From NCBI RefSeq assembly GCF_012275515.1, contig NZ_JAAZQL010000001.1, forward strand, positions 355,006 through 419,005: 64,000 nucleotides of DNA, read 5' to 3'. Position 1 is the first letter of the stretch. The number at the start of each line of letters is the position of its first letter. The notes under the pieces are model-generated. The model searched no databases, had not been told where the DNA came from, and was given only the letters and a program-made list of their open reading frames with translations. Position numbers and translations under genes: made by a program. Shown here piece by piece: positions 1 to 10,700 of this stretch. Origin of the DNA: Novosphingobium sp. SG707 (GTDB lineage Bacteria; Pseudomonadota; Alphaproteobacteria; Sphingomonadales; Sphingomonadaceae).

Positions 1-756
1 ACCAGCGCGAGATTGGCGTTGGTGCTGTTGATTTCAGTCTGCAGCGTAGCGGCCGATGCGCTGATCGCGCTTTCGATGCCTGCCCACAGGCCGGTGGCCG
101 CGCCGCTGCCGTTGGTGGGGTGGCCGAGGGCGGCGGTGATCTGCCCGGCGACCGAGTTAGCGCCTGCGCCGTTCAGCACATTGATCGCGGCCATCAGGCC
201 CGCGATGGAATTAAGCGTCGGAGTCCCGCCATGGGTGCTGGAATCGTCGATGACCAGCGCGAGATTGGCGTTGGTGCTGTTGATTTCAGTCTGCAGCGTA
301 GCGGCCGATGCGCTGATCGCGCTTTCGATGCCTGCCCACAGGCCGGTGGCGGGGCCGCTGCCGTTGGTGGGGTGGCCGAGGGCGGCGGTGATCTGCCCTG
401 CGACCGAATTGGCGCCCGCTCCGTTCAGCACGTTGATCGCGGCCATCAGGCCCGCGATGGAATTGAGTGTGGGCGTGCCGCCATGGGTGCTGGAATCATC
501 GATGACCAGCGCAAGGTTGGCGTTCGTCCCGTTGATCTGCGTTTGCAGACCCGCCGTCGCCGTGCTGATCGCGCTTTCGATCGCGGCCCACAGGCCGGTG
601 GCCGCGCCGCTGCCGTTGGTCGGGTGGCCGATGGCGGCGCTGATTTGGGAGGCGACGCTGCTCTGGCCCACCAGCGTTTGCAGGGCGGCGACCGCGCTGT
701 TCAGCGCGTCGATCTGGGCGCTGAGCGAGGCGATGTCCTGATAGGTGGCGTTGGCG
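1..756 (-). repeat. 252-bp tandem repeats (84 residues) within the adhesin
   Basis: Three direct copies start at 1, 253 and 505, spaced exactly 252 bp. The copies at 1 and 253 are nearly identical: the first ~98 bases match exactly and roughly a dozen differences follow, mostly silent. The copy at 505 is more diverged. Each encodes an 84-residue unit containing LVIDDSSTHGGTPT, LMAAINVLNGAGA and ALGHPTNGSG. The array is cut by the window edge, so the total copy number is unknown. Confidence 0.9.
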
Positions 757-3302
757 TAATTGGCGCCCTGCAGCGTGGCGATATCGTGCTGGAGCGTGGT
801 CTGCAGCGCCGTAACGGTGGCGCTCAGGCTGTCATGGGCGGCCTGCAGCGCAGTGATCGCGGCGGCATTGTTGCTGTTGCCGGTCTGCAGCGCCGACACG
901 GCGGTCTGCAGCGCGCCGATATTGGTCAAAATCCCGGCGATCTGCGTGGCCTGCGCGGCAATATTGCCGGTGTTGGCGGCAATCTGGGTCGCCTGGGTGT
1001 TCACCTGCGCGGTCAGCGCGGTCATCGCCGAGGACAGATTGCCCACCAGCGTCTGGAGCGAATCCAGATTATGCGCCGTAATGGCGTTGAGATCGAGCTG
1101 CTGCTGGTTCACCTGCGTCTGCAGCGCGGCGAGCGCAGCCTGAATGCCGGTGATCGAGGCGGTGGTTGCCGTGCCGCCATGGGCCGAGGCGTCATTGATC
1201 AGCAGGGCAATGGCCGAAGTGTTGCCGCTCACCGCCGTCTGCAGCGCGCTGATCGCGCCGCTGATCTGGGGGATCGAGGGGTAATTCAGCGCCGAAATCA
1301 GATTGGCCGCGGTGCTGTTGCTGATGACGGTGTTGTTGCTGCCATATTCGACGGTCACCGTGGTGCCCATCAGGAACAGATTGCCCGGACTTTGCAGGAA
1401 GGTGATGAGGTCGTTGATCTGGCTCTGCGTGTCGAGATGGATCGTCAGTTGCCCCAGACCCGACAGGCTGACCAGCGAGGACAGCGCCTCGAACTGGGCC
1501 AGCGTGAGGACCACGCCCGAGTTGATCTGGATATTGACGATTCCGGTCAGATTGACGCCCGACAGGTCAAGCGTGCCGTTGCGCACCTCGATCTGGTTAA
1601 AGCCCTGTACGCTGCTGGCCGAGGAAAGCACCACGCGATCCTGCGCCGAGGCGAAATCGAGGATCAGCAGGTTGGGCTGGCCCGGATTGGCGGCGGGCGA
1701 AACATTGGTGATCAGCGTCAGCGGATAGGTATCGACCGCGCCGGGGGTCTTGTCGGCGACGGTGACATCGACCGGGCTGCCGTTGGGATTGCCGGTGATG
1801 GTCAGCGATGTGGCGTTGGGCGCGTTGATTGTGATCGGCACATTGCCGTCAATGGCGTTGACCTGCACCGCGACATTGGTGGCGCTGGTGTTGACCACGC
1901 CCGAGCTGGACGAGACCAGCTGCAGGTTCTGCGAAGCCGTGGCGGTATTACCCGCCGCATCGGTGGCGGTCACGCCCACCGCGTTGATGCCATTGGCGTT
2001 GAGCGCCAGCGTGCCGCTGGTCGGCGTGGCGGTGGCGGTATTGACCGACCATGCGCCGCCGGTGGCCGTGGTGCGATAGGTGGCGCCCGCGATGGTGACG
2101 ACCACCGTGTCGCCCGTTTCGGCCGTGCCCGAGAGCACCGGTGCGCCGCCTACCAGGATGGGCTGGCTGGTGATGCCAACGGCGGTCACAGTGTCGAGCG
2201 TATAGGACAGGGTGCCCGCCGAACCGGCATTGCCCGCCGCATCCGTGGCGACCGCCGAAACACTGACCGCGCCATCGCCAAGGGTGGCCATATCGCCCGA
2301 GGACAGGGTGACGGTCTGGGCGCTGCCCGTGCCGGTCACGGATTTGGTCACCGTGTGGCTGCCATTGGTGAAGGTCAGCGCGACCGTGCTGCCGTTTTCC
2401 GCCGTGACGCTGACCGAACCGTTGCTGGTCACGCGGTCGGTGGCCGAGGCGCCGGTGTCGGTGGAGAGCGCCAGCGTGGGTGCGGCGGGCCCGGTGGTGT
2501 CCAGCGTGAAGCTGTTGGTGGCCGCGCTGCTGGACAGACCATTGGCCTTGGCCACGGCGCTGACCGAAATCGCGCCATCGCCCAGCGTGGTCAGATCCGC
2601 CGAAGTCAGCACCACGGCAACCGCCGAACCGGTGCCGGTTACAGTCTTGGTCAGCGTATGCGTGCCATTGGTGAAGGTGACGTCGATGGTCGTGCCCGAA
2701 GCGGCATTGACGGTGACAACGCCGCTGGCCTGGGTGGCTTCGGCGGCATTGGCGCCATTGGTGCCCACGCCATTGCCCAGCGTGACGATCGGGGCGGTGG
2801 GCGGCGTGGCCGGTGCGGCCGCCGATCCGCCGCCGCCGGCCAGCGCCCCGGCGAGGCCGCCCGCCGCGCCAAGGCCCAGCAGGAGCAGCAGTGTGCCCGA
2901 CAGGCCATGATGGCGGTCATCGGAATTGTCGCTTCCGCCCGCGCCTTGCGCGTCGGCTTCGGCATTGCCCCAATCTGCGGCGGCCCATGCGCCTTCGCCC
3001 GGATTCGCATTGTCAAAGGCGGTGTTGATAGCGCTCAGATCCAGCGGCCCCTTGCTGTCCAGCCCGTCGATCGCCTCGCCCGCGATTCGCAGCTGGATGG
3101 CGTCATCGCCCTGATTGTAATCGAGGATCAGCTTGCCGTGGGCAAACTCGGCCTTGGCCGGGCGCAGGGCATTGTGGTTCTGGGAATCGACCACTTCGAC
3201 ATGCGCGCCGGCGGGCAGCGTGATGTCGTTCATTCCCTTTCGCAGCTTCTTTGTGACGTGGCGTCCAGTTTCATGCGAGGCGATACGCAGGACGACGGTC
3301 AT
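1..3302 (-). CDS. Large BapA-like surface adhesin with Ig-like repeats (3' end outside window)
   Basis: The reverse strand is open from an ATG at 3302 to the window edge, about 1,100 codons without a stop. The first ~110 residues (MTVVLRIASHETGRHV...) form a beta-rich segment resembling the prefix domain of BapA-type adhesins. A short hydrophobic/Gly-rich linker follows (GTLLLLLGLGAAGGLAGALA, about residues 138-157). Next come several Ig-like modules of the type seen in type I-secreted adhesins (recurrent LTxxDLxTLGDGAxSVSAVA and FTLDTTGP). Then there is a long Leu/Gln/Ala-rich, probably helical stretch (recurrent ALQTxV). Near the window edge lie 84-residue repeats. There is no Sec signal, which fits type I secretion through a C-terminal signal that would lie outside the window. 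Role inferred: cell-surface attachment or biofilm. The reverse reading gives coherent domains; the long forward reading over the same bases does not. Confidence 0.82.
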   Translation of the reverse strand, partial: MTVVLRIASHETGRHVTKKLRKGMNDITLPAGAHVEVVDSQNHNALRPAKAEFAHGKLILDYNQGDDAIQLRIAGEAIDGLDSKGPLDLSAINTAFDNANPGEGAWAAADWGNAEADAQGAGGSDNSDDRHHGLSGTLLLLLGLGAAGGLAGALAGGGGSAAAPATPPTAPIVTLGNGVGTNGANAAEATQASGVVTVNAASGTTIDVTFTNGTHTLTKTVTGTGSAVAVVLTSADLTTLGDGAISVSAVAKANGLSSSAATNSFTLDTTGPAAPTLALSTDTGASATDRVTSNGSVSVTAENGSTVALTFTNGSHTVTKSVTGTGSAQTVTLSSGDMATLGDGAVSVSAVATDAAGNAGSAGTLSYTLDTVTAVGITSQPILVGGAPVLSGTAETGDTVVVTIAGATYRTTATGGAWSVNTATATPTSGTLALNANGINAVGVTATDAAGNTATASQNLQLVSSSSGVVNTSATNVAVQVNAIDGNVPITINAPNATSLTITGNPNGSPVDVTVADKTPGAVDTYPLTLITNVSPAANPGQPNLLILDFASAQDRVVLSSASSVQGFNQIEVRNGTLDLSGVNLTGIVNIQINSGVVLTLAQFEALSSLVSLSGLGQLTIHLDTQSQINDLITFLQSPGNLFLMGTTVTVEYGSNNTVISNSTAANLISALNYPSIPQISGAISALQTAVSGNTSAIALLINDASAHGGTATTASITGIQAALAALQTQVNQQQLDLNAITAHNLDSLQTLVGNLSSAMTALTAQVNTQATQIAANTGNIAAQATQIAGILTNIGALQTAVSALQTGNSNNAAAITALQAAHDSLSATVTALQTTLQHDIATLQGANYANATYQDIASLSAQIDALNSAVAALQTLVGQSSVASQISAAIGHPTNGSGAATGLWAAIESAISTATAGLQTQINGTNANLALVIDDSSTHGGTPTLNSIAGLMAAINVLNGAGANSVAGQITAALGHPTNGSGPATGLWAGIESAISASAATLQTEINSTNANLALVIDDSSTHGGTPTLNSIAGLMAAINVLNGAGANSVAGQITAALGHPTNGSGAATGLWAGIESAISASAATLQTEINSTNANLAL

Positions 3303-4750
3303 GTGTGGATCCTTATAAAAATGATGATGCAAAGAGTGCGAAAGGCGTCGAAATCGCGGTATATTGTCGGGTCGGTAATGATCGGATTAAAACTTGCAAC
3401 TCGTACAAACACATAGCGATTTGCGAGTTAAGTATTCCAACCTATTCTCTCCCTTTAATGCCATTATGGCACGGTCTTGGTTTCTTTATTTTAATCGCCG
3501 ACCTCGTAGTAATACAGAAATTACTATTTGGTGGATAAGCGGCAATAAGGCACTGCCTGCGCCTCCGCCCGCCCGGCGCCGGGCAAGGGGAAAATGTAAG
3601 CCATTGGCCCATCTTGGAGATTTTGCGCAGTGGGGCATGTTTGGCGCGCAGCAGGCGGGCGTGCGGCCGGTGGTTGGGGAAAGAGAGTTTGAGGCGAACC
3701 GAGTGCGATTTCGGCATTGCGGACCGGATCACGCAGGTTTTGCGCCTGTTGCGGCCGGAGGATCAGCCCTGTTGAAAACCCCGCCGCAAAGCGATGAACC
3801 GAGTCCGATTGATCGAGTGATGAAGCGGTGGGCCGTTTTATGGCGGAGGTGGCCACCGGCTGTGCCTGCCTTCCATCCGCTCATGCCCATTAGGGCGGAT
3901 GTGTACAGCGCGGACAAGAGAAGCAGAGCCTGCCCCCGAATTGCCGGACGCGATAGGCTGCCGCTCTGTCCGATAGCGGCATGGCGGCGCATCCCACGCT
4001 GGTCGCCAATGCCTGCGACCGGTTCGAGCGGATGCATTCGAGAGCCTGCATACGAGGCACCGGGCCGTTCCCATGGAGCTTTAGCCTTGTAGGCAGGGAC
4101 GAACGGGGTCTTTTATCGCAAGGGGCAGATAGGCGCCGGGAGCGCGCATTAGAACTCCGACGCCGCCGCGACAGTTGCCATACTGCCCGGCGGAGCCTGT
4201 GCGGTTACGGAACGGGCGCGGGGCCTGCCTGCCTTTCCAGAATCGCAGCCTTTTTTATCCCTGTACGATTTGCCTTAGGTTCAAAAAGGTGAATTTTATA
4301 GGCCCGATCGGCGCAATGCTGCGTTTGCGAAGGAATAAATGTTTTTATAATTCAATGCATTAAATTCAATCTTGCACCCCTTCACGGCAAATGGCGAAGG
4401 CGGAATTTATGGGTAGTCGACCTAGGTGAAAATTAACCAAATCTGACGTAATCGCCGGTTATATCGCAGGGTATAAGTCGTTCCGATGCGTCGGTGCGAA
4501 CCGGATGGGGATCGCCTGCAGTTTACTGTGGGTGGGTTTGAATATTTTTTGGGGACAGTGGGCGACAATTCCATACAGTGATTGAGGCTGCCGGGCGGCA
4601 TGCGCTTCCGTATTTGCGCAGTGCTTTGCCTGCCGGGCCAGTCTGTGGTTCTGACAACAAGGTTTTCCTTGGTGCGCGCCGGCTTGTGTCGGCGTGACTG
4701 GTTTTGTTGTGCCCTGTTCGTTTTGTTTTCTTATGAACAGGTGGATAGTG
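3303..4750. other. Long non-coding gap between two divergent giant surface-protein genes
   Basis: About 1.45 kb with no convincing gene. The short open frames on both strands have no family resemblance, no good ribosome site, and arginine/proline-rich content typical of random GC-rich frames. Two AT-rich stretches (about 3305-3545 and 4255-4450) flank a GC-rich middle and are the likely promoter zones for the adhesin (leftward) and the autotransporter (rightward). An imperfect inverted pair, AACTCG at 3398 and CGAGTT at 3424, lies in the left AT-rich part. No tRNA-like or IS-end structure was recognised. Confidence 0.6.
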
Positions 4751-7700
4751 ATGAAACAGCGTCGTGGATGGTTGCTCTCAAGCTCGATTCTGGCTCTTGG
4801 TGCCATGGCTTCGCTTCCGGCCACGGCTTTGGCCCAGAGCGCCCCGGTCAATGTCACCAACGGCAGCGGCGGCTCGGGCTTTGTCGTTTCGGGCGACACC
4901 TCGCTTCAGGCGGCCAACCCCACGAAGGTGGTCGGTTCGAACGTCTCGGTGGGCTCGAACAGCAGCCAGACGGTTTTCACCAACTATGCCACTGCGGGCG
5001 GCAATGGTTCGGGCGGCGGCGCGGGCCTTGGCGGTGTGTTCTTCGTGGACAATGGCGCCACGCTCACGCTCAACAACGTCAGCTTTGCCAATAACACGGT
5101 GACGGGCGGGCAGGGCGGCGGCATCGCCACCTCCTCGGTCGCTCCCATCGCCTTCACCGTCACGGGCGTCACGGCCGACGCCAGCGCGGCCCAGATCTAT
5201 CGCCCCTCGCTGTCCAACGGTTCGAGCAGCCTGATTACCTATAACAACGGTCAGTACTACCTGACCGGCGTGGTCGCCACCGGCGACAACCAGTTGATCA
5301 CCCAGGGCGCGGGCGTTGCCGTGGCCGGGCAGAACAATGGCGCCAGCGTGGCCGGGACCGTCGGCTCGACCATTTCCAGCATCACCAATGTGGGCGTCGA
5401 TGCCAATGGCAATGCGCTCAACCTGATCACCTTTGCCGATGCGATTGCGCTGCCCACCTCGGATCTGGTCACCGGCACTGTGACCTTGGCCAGCACCACG
5501 GTGACGCTGGGCAATTCGGTCAATGTCTCGATGCTCCAGCGCGGCCAGAAGGTCTTCCTGTCCGACGGCACCACGGCCACCATCGCATCGATCACCTATG
5601 ATTCGACCGATCCCAGCAACCCGGTCATCACCGGCTTCACGCTGGATCACGCGGTGGCCAATGTCACCGTCACCGCCGTTTCGGTGACCGAAGTGAACGT
5701 GGCGCGCTTTGCCACCGCCACCACCAGCACCTTGTCGAACACGATCACCCCGATCGCGGGCATGACCGGCTTCAAGGTGGGCATGGTCATCACCGGCAAT
5801 GGCGTTCCGGCCAATACGGTCGTCACGGCGGTCAATGCCAATACCGGCGCGATCACCCTGTCGAATCAGGTCGATCTGAGCCAGGTCTATTCCTTCAAGG
5901 GAACCTTCAGCCCGCTGATCTCGAACACGGGCGGCAATGCGGTGGTTCAGGTCAATTCGCTCACCGGCCTTGCCGTGGGCGAAACGGTTTCGGGCACTGG
6001 CATTCCCAACGGGACGGTGATCACCGCGATCAACACCACCACCAATCAGATCACGCTGAGCAATGTCATCGCCTCGAACGGTGTGTCGGCGATCAATGCC
6101 AGCAAGGAAATCATGACCTTCAACCCGGTGCTGGCGGTCAACCAGACCGGCGGCAGCACGGGCACCGTGACGGTGGGCACCACCACCGGCCTGATGGTCG
6201 GCCATCTGCTGGTGGGCAGCAATGTGCCCGCCAATGCGGTCATCACCTCGATCAACACCGCCAACAACACCGTTTCCTACCGTATCGACGCCGCGGCGGG
6301 CAATCTCAACACCGGCGGCTCGATGAACAATCTGGCCTATATCGGTACCGTGGGCGGCAATGGCAGCGGCGGCGCGGATGGCAGCGCCTTCTCCGCGATC
6401 TTCGTCGATGGCGAAGGTTCGCCGGGCAATAACGGGCGCAATGCCTCGAACGGCGCCAATGCGCCGGGCGGACGCGGCGGCGTGGGCGGCAGCGGCAGCG
6501 CGGGCGTTCCCTTCAATGCCCAGCAGACGCTGGCGGTTGCCAATGATGCCCTCACTCTGGGCTTTGACATTTCCGAAGCGGCGGCGGCGCTGGCCCAGTT
6601 CACCCCCAATTTCGCCGAATCGGCAATCAAGGTGGCGCGCGCGGCGGTCGATGGCGTGACGCTGGCCGATGACATTCTGGCGCTGGTGACGTGGAACATC
6701 GCGCTGGCCAACGGCACGGTGGCCCATGGCGGCGCGGGCGGCCAGGGCGGCAATGGCGGCGCCGGTTCGACCTTCTATGGCGGCGGCGCTGGCGGCCAGG
6801 GCGGTTCGGGCGGCGCGGGCGCGCTTTCCCAGACCGACGGCGGCGCGGGCGGCGCGGGCGGTGCGGGCGGCGCGGGCGGCTTTGGCGCGGGCGGCGGTTC
6901 GGGCGGCCTTGGCGGCGCGGGAGGCTCGGGCGGCCAGAGCATCGCGGGCGCGGACGGCACGGGCGGCACGGCCGGTTTCGGCGGCGGCGTCGGTTCGACG
7001 GGCACGTCGGGCGGCGGCGGCGGCTCGGGCTTTGGCGGCGCGATCTTTGTGCGCAGCGGCGGCACGCTGGTGCTGCAGGGCAACGGCATTTTCCAGAACA
7101 ACGCGGCCATCGCCGGGTCGAGCAACAATGGCGGCGCGGCAGGGCAAGCGGCGGGCGCGGACATGTTCATCATGACCGGCAGCAATGTGACCCTTCAGCC
7201 GGGCACGGGCAACACGATCACTTTCTACGATTCCATCGCGGATGACAGCGCATCGAGCATCGGCACGGCCTCGATCGCGGCGGGCAGCGGCGCGTCGCTC
7301 AAGATCGTGGGCGGCGGCACGGTGCAGTTCCTTGGCGCCAACACCTATTCGGGCACGACCGAGATTTCGGGCGCCACGCTCGAAGCGCAGGACGGCACCG
7401 GCATCAATGCCATGAGCCACATCCTGTTCGACGGTTCAGGCACGATCGGCGCGGGCCTTTCGACCAGCTCGGCCGGTGTGCTCCTCTCGGGCGGCACCTT
7501 CAGCCGCGCGGTGGGCAGCCAGCCCAACAACGTCTCTTGGGCAGGCAGCGGCGGCTTTGCGGCCACCTCGGGCGGGCTGACCGTCAATCTGGGCTCGATC
7601 AACGGTGGCGTCGGCCCCGCGCTCACCTGGAATTCGGGCGGTTTTGTCACCACGGGCAGCACGCTGGTGTTCGGCTCGGACGCGGTTGACGCCACCGGCT

Positions 7701-10700
7701 CGGTCAATTTCCTCAATGCGATCAACCTGAGCGGCCTTAACGGCAAGATCGCCGTGCTCCACAACAGCGGCGCCGCCACCAACGGCAGCACCAGCTTTGA
7801 TGCGGTGATGCAGGGCGCGATCTCCGGCGGCACGCTGACGGTGAATGACGCCGCCAATGGCTATGCTGGCTCGCTGCTGCTGTCGGCGCAGAACAACCTG
7901 AGCGGCATTACCGTCAATGCGGGTCAGGTTTCGACCACCAATGGCACGACCAGCGGGCGCCTGATGAACGCCGTTTCGGGCGGTTCGGTGCAGGTCAACG
8001 GGGGCAGCCTCGTGCTGGGCGGCGCCGAGGCGCTGACCACGGTCAATGTCGCGGCGGGCGGCCTGCTGGTGGCCGCTGGCGCCACCACGGCGACCGCTAT
8101 CAATAACGCGGGCACCACCACTTTCGGCAACACGCTGTCGGCCAACTCGATCACCAATTCGGGCGGGCTCTCGCTGCTGGGCTCGACCACGCTTACGGGC
8201 GGCGTGACCAACCAGTCGACCGGTACGCTGTGGCAACTGGCCAATGTCTCGGCGGCCAGCGCCGCCAACAATGCGAGCGGCATCTGGGATCTTTCGGGCA
8301 ATCTGACCACCACCGGGACGGTCACCAATGACGGCCTGCTCAATGTGGTGGGCACGCTGTCGGGCGACATGTTGAGCGAGACGGCGGCCACGCGCACGAT
8401 CAACACCTCCGGCTTTGGCGGCGCCTCGAGCGGCAATGTCAATCTGGGCGGCCTTTACAACACGGCCAACACGCTGGTCATCAACCAGTCGGGCACCTCG
8501 ACCTACAGCGGCATTTTCTCGGGCGCGGGCGGCTTGACCAAGACCGGCGCGGGCCTGCTCAATCTGGCGGGGGCAAATACCTTCACCGGCCCGCTGGCCA
8601 TCAACGGCGGCACGATCAACACCACCGCAGGCGGCACCTTTGCCGATACGCTGGACGTGACGGTGGGCGCGGCAGGCACCTATGTGGTCGGCACGAATGA
8701 CACGATCCATTCGCTGAGCAACAGCGGCACCACCACGGTGAATGCCGGTCTCAATCTTGCCACGCTGACCAACAATGCCACCGGCAATGCCACGGTCAAC
8801 GGCTCGCTGACCAGCTCGGGCGATGTGTCGAATGCAGGTACGCTGGGTTTTGCGTCGGGCTCGACCGGCTCGATCGGCGGCGCGCTGAACAACACGGGTG
8901 CGCTGACTTCGGCCGGGCAACTGACCGTTTCGGGCCTGTTCACCAATGCGCTGGGCGCAAACGCCACGCTGGGTTCGGCGGGCTGGACCCTGCTTGACAG
9001 CCTGACCAACAACGGCACGCTGACCGCCTCGTCTCCGTTGACCGTGACCCATGCCGTGACCAACAATGGCACGGGCACGCTGACCCTCAACGCCGGGTCG
9101 CAGGGCCAGTTCGGCAGCCTGACCAATGCGGGCACGGTCAATGTCAACGACTCGCTCAACGTGTCGGGCGCCTATACCCAGAATGCGGGCACGCTGACCG
9201 TCGCCGGCGGCAAGACGCTCACCACGGGCAGCTTCTCGGGCGCGGGCGGCACCGTCACGCTGAACGGCACGGGCAATGTCTTCACCATCAACCAGTCGGC
9301 CGACGGCACCTATGCGGGCGTGGTGACCGGCACGGGCGGCGTTTACAAGCAGGGCGCGGCCACGCTGACTCTGGCGGGCGCTGCGAACAGCTTTACGCCG
9401 GGCCAGCTGATCGTTCATGAGGGCGGCGTGACCGTTCAGAACGCGGGCATTCTGGGCGGCGCTCTGCCGGTGCGCACCGATGCGGCGGGAACGCTCACGC
9501 TGCTGGGCGACCAGTCGATCCTGGGCTTGCTCAACAATGGCACGACCAACCTTGTCGCCGATCTGACCACCAGCAGCACGGTGATCAACAACGGCCTGCT
9601 CAATGTGATCGGCACGGTTTCGGGCAATCCGGCCGTGGAAACGGCAGCCACGCGCACGATCAACACGGCAGGATTTAGCGGCGCCTCGACCGGCAATGTC
9701 AATCTGGGCGGCCTTCAGGGCGCGGCCAACACGCTGGTCATCAACCAGTCGGGCTATTCGCTCTATGCGGGCGTCTTCTCGGGCGCCGGCGCTCTCACCA
9801 AGACCGGCAACGGCGGGCTCAGCCTTGCCGGGGCCAGCACCTTTGCGGGGCCGCTCACGGTCAATGCGGGTTGGATCGACACCTCGGCGGGCGGCACTTT
9901 TGCCGACACGCTCGACGCCACGGTCGCGGCCAATGCGGGCCTCTATCTGGGCACGAATGACACGATCCACTCGGTCAACAACAGCGGCTATACCTATGTC
10001 GGCGCCACCATCGGTCTGACCACGCTGAACACGACCTCGACCGGCTATACGCAGGTCTATAACACCCTCAACGCATCGGGCGACGTCAGCAACGCAGGCA
10101 CGACCCGCTTCAGCACCGGCTCGGTGGAGAACCTTGCGGGCAACCTCGTCAACACCGGCGATCTGCGCTCGCGCGGCACGCTGAGCGTGGCGGGCCTGTT
10201 CACCAATGACACCACCGGCACCGCCACGCTGGGTTCGGGCATCTATGCCAACAACGGCACCAGCCAGTTCGGCGCGATGCTCAACAATGGGCTGATCGAC
10301 GCCTATACGCCGCTGACCGTGACCGGCAATGCCACCAACAGCGCCACCGGCACGCTCAACCTGCATCTGGGCTCGGCGCCCGCGTTCGGCAGCCTGAACA
10401 ATTCGGGCACGATCAACGTTTCGGACAATCTGTCCGTCTCGGGCGCCTATGTGCAGGATGCCGGTACGCTCTCGCTGGCCGATCATCTGGTGATGAACAC
10501 GGGCAGCTTCTCGGGCGCGGGCGGCTCGGTCTTGCTGGGCGACAGCACGGGCTGGGCCATCAACCAGACCACCGACGGCACCTATTACGGCGCCATCGGC
10601 TCGCTCAGCGGCAATGCCTCGACCGCCAGCATCTTTAAGTATGGCGCGGCGGCCCTGACGCTGAACGGCGGCCAGGGCAGCGTGATGGCCTCGCTTCTTG

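Noticed and set aside
1..756. CRISPR array or mobile-element repeats
   Set aside because: The repeats are 252 bp, contiguous without spacers, and in frame with a coding sequence.
120..3416. Plus-strand open frame of about 1,100 codons over the adhesin gene
   Set aside because: Its translation is Arg/Gly/Asp-rich without domains, it mirrors the codon phase of the minus-strand gene, and the minus frame gives Ig-like and adhesin repeats.
3442..4092. Short open frames in the 3.3-4.7 kb gap on both strands
   Set aside because: No ribosome site, no recognisable family and mutually overlapping; typical of non-coding GC-rich DNA.
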